A stretch of DNA of 59,745 nucleotides from Phycisphaerales bacterium Planc_01. Lineage in GTDB: Bacteria > Planctomycetota > Phycisphaerae > Sedimentisphaerales > Anaerobacaceae. The notes beneath the pieces were generated by a model. The model was not told the origin of the DNA and searched no databases. It saw only the letters and a list, made by a program, of their open reading frames with translations. This document shows, piece after piece, positions 56,466 to 59,745 of this stretch. How positions within the stretch are numbered: the stretch's first letter is position 1; each line of letters begins with the position of its first letter. A program made the translations under genes and the position numbers. The stretch spans positions 335,082-394,826 of the forward strand of contig LVBB01000016.1 in assembly GCA_001603075.1 (NCBI GenBank). The letters are read 5' to 3'.

Positions 56466-56493
56466 TTGCCCACAGCCACGATTGGCCTATAAT
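56466..56493 (+). promoter_or_regulatory. Promoter of the GT2 gene
   Basis: TTGCCC (56466-56471), 16 nt, and a perfect TATAAT (56488-56493). A transcript from here would begin near 56500, too close to the ATG at 56506 for a ribosome site, which favours the ATG at 56539. Confidence 0.55.
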
Positions 56494-56538
56494 GGTGGAG
56501 ACAGCATGGACAGCACGGCCAACGAGTTAAGGAACGCA

Positions 56539-57312
56539 ATGGATTTATCGATCGTCATACCGGCCTATGAAGAGAGCAGAAAGATCGCTCGCGACATCGA
56601 GGCGGCCGCACAGTTTCTCACAGGCAATGCCTTGGCCGGCGAGATCATCGTGGTTGATGACAGCAGCCAGGACAACACGGCGGAGGTCGCAAAGAAGGTC
56701 AGCGTCCCCGTGGACGTCCGTCTCGATGTCCTGCGCTATGAGCCGCATCGCGGGAAAGGCTTTGCCGTCCGCACGGGCATGAAGGCCACGACGGGTCGGT
56801 ATGTCATGTTCGCCGACTGCGGCTTGTGCATCCCCTACGGCAACGTCCTTCAGGGACTCGAAATGCTCCAGAAGGACGAGTGCGACATCGCGCACGGCTC
56901 CAGACGACTGATCGCCAGCGACATTCTTCGCGATCAGCCCTGGCACCGCCGTCTGTTCTCTCGCACGTTCAAAGCCGTGGTCCGGACCCTTTTGGGCGTC
57001 CCCAGGCAACTGAGCGACACGCAATGCGGCTTCAAGGTCTACAAGGGCGACGTGGCCAGGACCCTGTACGGGCAATGCGTCACCGATGGGTTCATGTTCG
57101 ACATCGAGATCATTCTGCGGGCGAGCCGGCAGGGCTATCGCATCGGCGAGTTTCCCGTCGAATGGGCCTGCGACCTCGACAGTCGGCTGTCGGTTACGCG
57201 AACGCCCTGGCCGGTACTTGCCGAACTGCTGGAACTGAGACGCGCCCTGTCACAGAACAATCCCGAGGTCGGTCAGGACGGCACCGATCCGCATCCGAAG
57301 ACGTCGAGCTAA
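56539..57312 (+). CDS. Family 2 glycosyltransferase (dolichol-phosphate-mannose-synthase-like)
   Basis: 257 aa from the ATG at 56539. It has AAGGA at the right distance and gives the usual N-terminus MDLSIVIPAYEES; an ATG at 56506 is possible but would be almost leaderless. The nucleotide-binding pair IIVVDDSSQDNT near 36 and VMFADCGLCIPY near 88 (DxD-like region reading ADCG) are present, along with SDTQCGFKVYKG and TDGFMFDIEIILRA. It transfers a sugar from a nucleotide sugar, probably to a polyprenyl phosphate. No C-terminal membrane segment is visible. It overlaps the opposite apbE gene by 4 nt at the stops. Confidence 0.85.
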   Translation: MDLSIVIPAYEESRKIARDIEAAAQFLTGNALAGEIIVVDDSSQDNTAEVAKKVSVPVDVRLDVLRYEPHRGKGFAVRTGMKATTGRYVMFADCGLCIPYGNVLQGLEMLQKDECDIAHGSRRLIASDILRDQPWHRRLFSRTFKAVVRTLLGVPRQLSDTQCGFKVYKGDVARTLYGQCVTDGFMFDIEIILRASRQGYRIGEFPVEWACDLDSRLSVTRTPWPVLAELLELRRALSQNNPEVGQDGTDPHPKTSS

Positions 57313-58301
57313 TAGACCAGTTCGCCCTCTCGCCACGACCCGACCGCGATGATGCATTCAGGCGTCTCTGCGCCCGGCACGATGAGCAGGCCGGCCACCC
57401 TTGGGTGCCTCGCACAGTACTGCCGCACCTCGGTGACGGACATCACCATGAACGCGGTCGAAAGGGCGTCGCCCGTCGCCGCATCGGGCGCAGCGGACCA
57501 GGCGGCAATCTTCCCTTCGATCGGCCGACCGATTCGCGGGTCGATGATGTGGTTGCCCTTCTCCAATCCCGACCCACTGACCGCAACGCCCTTCAGATTC
57601 AGACGTGCCAACGTCCGACTCCGATCGCGCGGGTCGCTCAGAGTCACCGGCCATCCGGCGGCGCCCTGCGGAGCATCCATTGCCAGGACCGAACTGAACC
57701 CCCCGTGAATCAGCGCTCGCTCAATACTCCAGTCCCTCAGCATCGCGGCCATACGGTCGACGCCGTAGCCTTTGCCAACACCTCCGAGGTCCACGCGGAT
57801 CGGACTGGCCACCAGTTCCACGGTGTACCGGCTCTCGTCCAGACACAGCAGTGACATGCCGGTGTGCTCGCGTGCAAACGCCAACTCTTCCGGCGACGGG
57901 GTTCGAGGCTTCTTGTCCTTGTCGCGCCAGCAATCCACGAGCAGGCCGACCGTCACATCGAAGGCTCCCCCGGTCTCCGTATGCACCATCGCACTGATTC
58001 GGAGGCATTCGAACGTATCGAGGCCGAGCAGAAGCGGCTGGCCGGCGGGAAGATGGTTGATCCTCGCCACGTCGCCGTTTTCGACATACCGACTCAGCTC
58101 GTGCTCGATCCGGTCCAGCTCATCGAAGGCGGCATCGGCTGCCTGCCGCGCGTAGACCTTGTTCTCGTGCTGAACGATGATCTCGAATGTCGTCGCCATC
58201 GCATGATGTGCGAATCGGTGGACGTCGGCGACCGCGTTGCAGTCACTGTGGACGAACGGCCCCGATGGATCCGGAGACGGATTGTTCGCTTTGTCGGTCA
58301 T
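57309..58301 (-). CDS. apbE: FAD:protein FMN transferase (ApbE)
   Basis: 330 aa. Family motifs are HHAMATTFEIIVQ near 33, GGAFDVTVG near 111, VDLGGVGKGYGVD near 170, VSGSGLEKGNHIIDPRIGRP near 247, and the metal-binding TGDALSTAFMVM near 278. It attaches FMN covalently to Thr/Ser of target flavoproteins such as Rnf/Nqr subunits. No export signal is visible. The ATG at 58301 has AAGGG upstream and overlaps the end of the upstream membrane glycosyltransferase gene by 59 nt. Confidence 0.93.
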   Translation of the reverse strand: MTDKANNPSPDPSGPFVHSDCNAVADVHRFAHHAMATTFEIIVQHENKVYARQAADAAFDELDRIEHELSRYVENGDVARINHLPAGQPLLLGLDTFECLRISAMVHTETGGAFDVTVGLLVDCWRDKDKKPRTPSPEELAFAREHTGMSLLCLDESRYTVELVASPIRVDLGGVGKGYGVDRMAAMLRDWSIERALIHGGFSSVLAMDAPQGAAGWPVTLSDPRDRSRTLARLNLKGVAVSGSGLEKGNHIIDPRIGRPIEGKIAAWSAAPDAATGDALSTAFMVMSVTEVRQYCARHPRVAGLLIVPGAETPECIIAVGSWREGELVY

Positions 58302-59745
58302 GCATGCCCTTCAACAGTTCGGTCGGGTCCGGCCGCTGCTGGAGGAGTTCCCAGATGTTCTTGCGAACGAAGCCGAGCAGTTTGACCTGCGGGCGCAGCC
58401 ACATGTAGTAGGGATCGTCAAACAGGTACATGTACATCCGGCGGTCCTCGGTCGGTGTCTCGACGTAGAGCCGCCGAGCCAGAGCCCCTTCCAGATCATT
58501 CGAGATAACGATCAACGGTCCGATTTTGGGAGGAAGTTCGACCGACCAAGCGACGGCGTAGGACCGAAGATACCAGGGCAGCGGCCAGTAGTCTTTGCCC
58601 GAGCACGCCACCTGGATCGGCACCGATTCGCCCAAACCGCCCACACCACCGTACTCCTGAACGGCGTTCACCACCGCAAAGATATCCTCAGCCGTGTGGG
58701 CATAGACATAGGGATTACGGCTGTCGGCATGATACACGAAGCTGCCTCGATAGCTCTGGAACGCCAGATGCCCTGCCGCAACGACCAGCAATCCGGCAAC
58801 CACCCATCGAGCGACGGGCTTCCGCATGCAACTGAGCAGCGCAACCGCACCGGCGCCGGCCAGAAGGATCGTGCCGTGCAGAAAGCCCAGCAGACACCAC
58901 GGTGTCTTGTAAGGGATCGCCGAGTAGACCGCCGTCAAGGCCACCGTGTAAATCGCGATAAACCGCAGCAGGGTTGAGTCCATGCCACAGATGGGCTTGC
59001 CTCGGACAGCCACGACAAGCCCCACGACCGCCAGCAGAAAAATCGCCCCTTCGCTCCAGACCGGACCGCCCTCATATCTGGCGAAGGCAAGCATCTGAAG
59101 GTAGTAGTGCCACGGATGAACGTGCGTGGTGTCGTGTCCGCCACCTCGGGCCAGGTACGTCGTGTACGTCAGGTACGAGTCCCAAATCCCCTGCGACCGG
59201 GTGAAAAACGAGGAATAGAATACGGCCGAGATGCCAACGGCGGCAACCAGACCGACGACAACATGCCTGCACGGCACGCCGGCGAGACCGCCTCGCCACG
59301 ATCTCTGGTGGACCATATGGTTCAAGACCAGGAGCCCCGCAGCCAGCCCCATGCCACCGAACGCGATGATGCACGTCTCCTTGGTCGCGTGCATCAGCCC
59401 CACGGAGACGCCGGCGGCCACCATCCAGAACAGGGCCTTCGTCCGAGCATAGCGATAGCCCGAAACGATGGCGCCGAAGGTGAAACAGACCAACAGCATC
59501 TCCTGGATGTAGTAGCGGCTGTAGAAGAACATCGCCGGCGAGACAGCGGCGAGCAAAGCGGCCACGATCGCTGCCGGTCCCAGACCGTCCAGGAGCAGCA
59601 CGGTCAGCGCAATGAGAAGTACGCTGAAGATGACGGGGACGACGCGAAGAGTGACCTCGGTGATCTCGGTGTACTTGTGCCGGCCGGCCAGCCAGGCCGG
59701 GATCAGTGTGGAGTAGTTGAGCGTCGGGCCGTGATACTCGTGGGG
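58243..59745 (-). CDS. GT39-like multi-pass membrane protein (TIGR03663-like), N-terminus cut by edge
   Basis: The frame is open to the right edge, and 48 further codons beyond the internal GTG at 59601 are visible, including EYHGPTLNY, a motif of this family's first loop. At least nine hydrophobic segments follow (LLLIALTVLL, AALLAAVSPAMFFYSRYYIQEM and others) with a soluble C-terminal part (GKDYWPLPWYLR). It resembles the PMT/GT39 superfamily group often annotated TIGR03663, which probably uses a polyprenyl-linked sugar. It is placed upstream of apbE with a 59-nt overlap. Confidence 0.82.
   Translation of the reverse strand, partial: PHEYHGPTLNYSTLIPAWLAGRHKYTEITEVTLRVVPVIFSVLLIALTVLLLDGLGPAAIVAALLAAVSPAMFFYSRYYIQEMLLVCFTFGAIVSGYRYARTKALFWMVAAGVSVGLMHATKETCIIAFGGMGLAAGLLVLNHMVHQRSWRGGLAGVPCRHVVVGLVAAVGISAVFYSSFFTRSQGIWDSYLTYTTYLARGGGHDTTHVHPWHYYLQMLAFARYEGGPVWSEGAIFLLAVVGLVVAVRGKPICGMDSTLLRFIAIYTVALTAVYSAIPYKTPWCLLGFLHGTILLAGAGAVALLSCMRKPVARWVVAGLLVVAAGHLAFQSYRGSFVYHADSRNPYVYAHTAEDIFAVVNAVQEYGGVGGLGESVPIQVACSGKDYWPLPWYLRSYAVAWSVELPPKIGPLIVISNDLEGALARRLYVETPTEDRRMYMYLFDDPYYMWLRPQVKLLGFVRKNIWELLQQRPDPTELLKGMHDRQSEQSVSGSIGAVRPQ

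Noticed and set aside
56506-56538. ATG at 56506 as the GT2 start
   Set aside because: The TATAAT at 56488 would leave almost no leader, and the family N-terminus fits the ATG at 56539.

Overview
The window looks like a chromosomal segment of an uncultivated-type planctomycete, probably of the Phycisphaerae or a related class. This is an inference from gene content: GC-rich DNA with strong third-position GC bias, several twin-arginine exported Gfo/Idh and aldo/keto-reductase-like proteins, an exported PQQ-type beta-propeller protein, a lamin-tail/CotH protein, exported glycosidases, and a large MoxR/von Willebrand A operon of the kind common in that phylum. No rRNA, tRNA, CRISPR array, phage module or transposase gene was seen. 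Both edges cut a gene.

Layout. 1-4795 (minus) is a tightly overlapping four-gene set: an Fe-S protein, a B12-type radical SAM enzyme, a DUF116-polyprenyl synthetase fusion, and a prenyltransferase/squalene-cyclase-type repeat protein cut by the edge. Together they look like an isoprenoid pathway I cannot name. 5018-8653 holds a PQQ-propeller protein, a PPOX-fold flavoprotein and its probable MarR regulator (two matching palindromic operators, one lying exactly between the -35 and -10 boxes of the marR promoter), and an exported aldose epimerase. 8720-10177 is a secretin. 10632-17274 is a CecR-like TetR regulator with a complete RND efflux pump, and 17316-18542 is a Bcr/CflA-type MFS exporter. 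18917-23017 is a very large exported LTD/CotH protein.

23311-37693 is an eight-gene operon, nearly all joined by 4-nt ATGA overlaps: TPR-metalloprotease, DUF4159, MoxR ATPase, DUF58, BatA-type VWA, DUF4175-like coiled coil, VWA/GATase-like, and an exported caspase-fold-like protein with an EF-hand. The MoxR/VWA core suggests an ATP-driven chaperone or envelope surveillance system. 37809-40460 is a MASE3-PAS histidine kinase with its NarL-type response regulator, preceded by a perfect 19-bp palindrome. 40507-46163 contains sugar-related exported proteins (fucose-isomerase-like protein, GH78-like rhamnosidase) and a metallophosphoesterase. 46523-48948 is DUF1015 plus a class V aminotransferase, with a good sigma70 promoter and a terminator. 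49138-54822 continues the carbohydrate theme (UroD-family methyltransferase-like protein, GH36-like glycosidase, Gfo/Idh, aldo/keto-reductase-like protein). 54975-59745 has a subtilisin, a GT2 glycosyltransferase, ApbE, and a GT39-like membrane protein cut by the edge.

The most unusual DNA-level feature is a short palindromic repeat family (core about 22 bp, arms beginning GGGGCGA) with five copies here. Three lie in frame inside genes and add a GAxxxSP-type peptide. One of these is flanked by an exact 8-bp direct repeat, as expected of a recent insertion.
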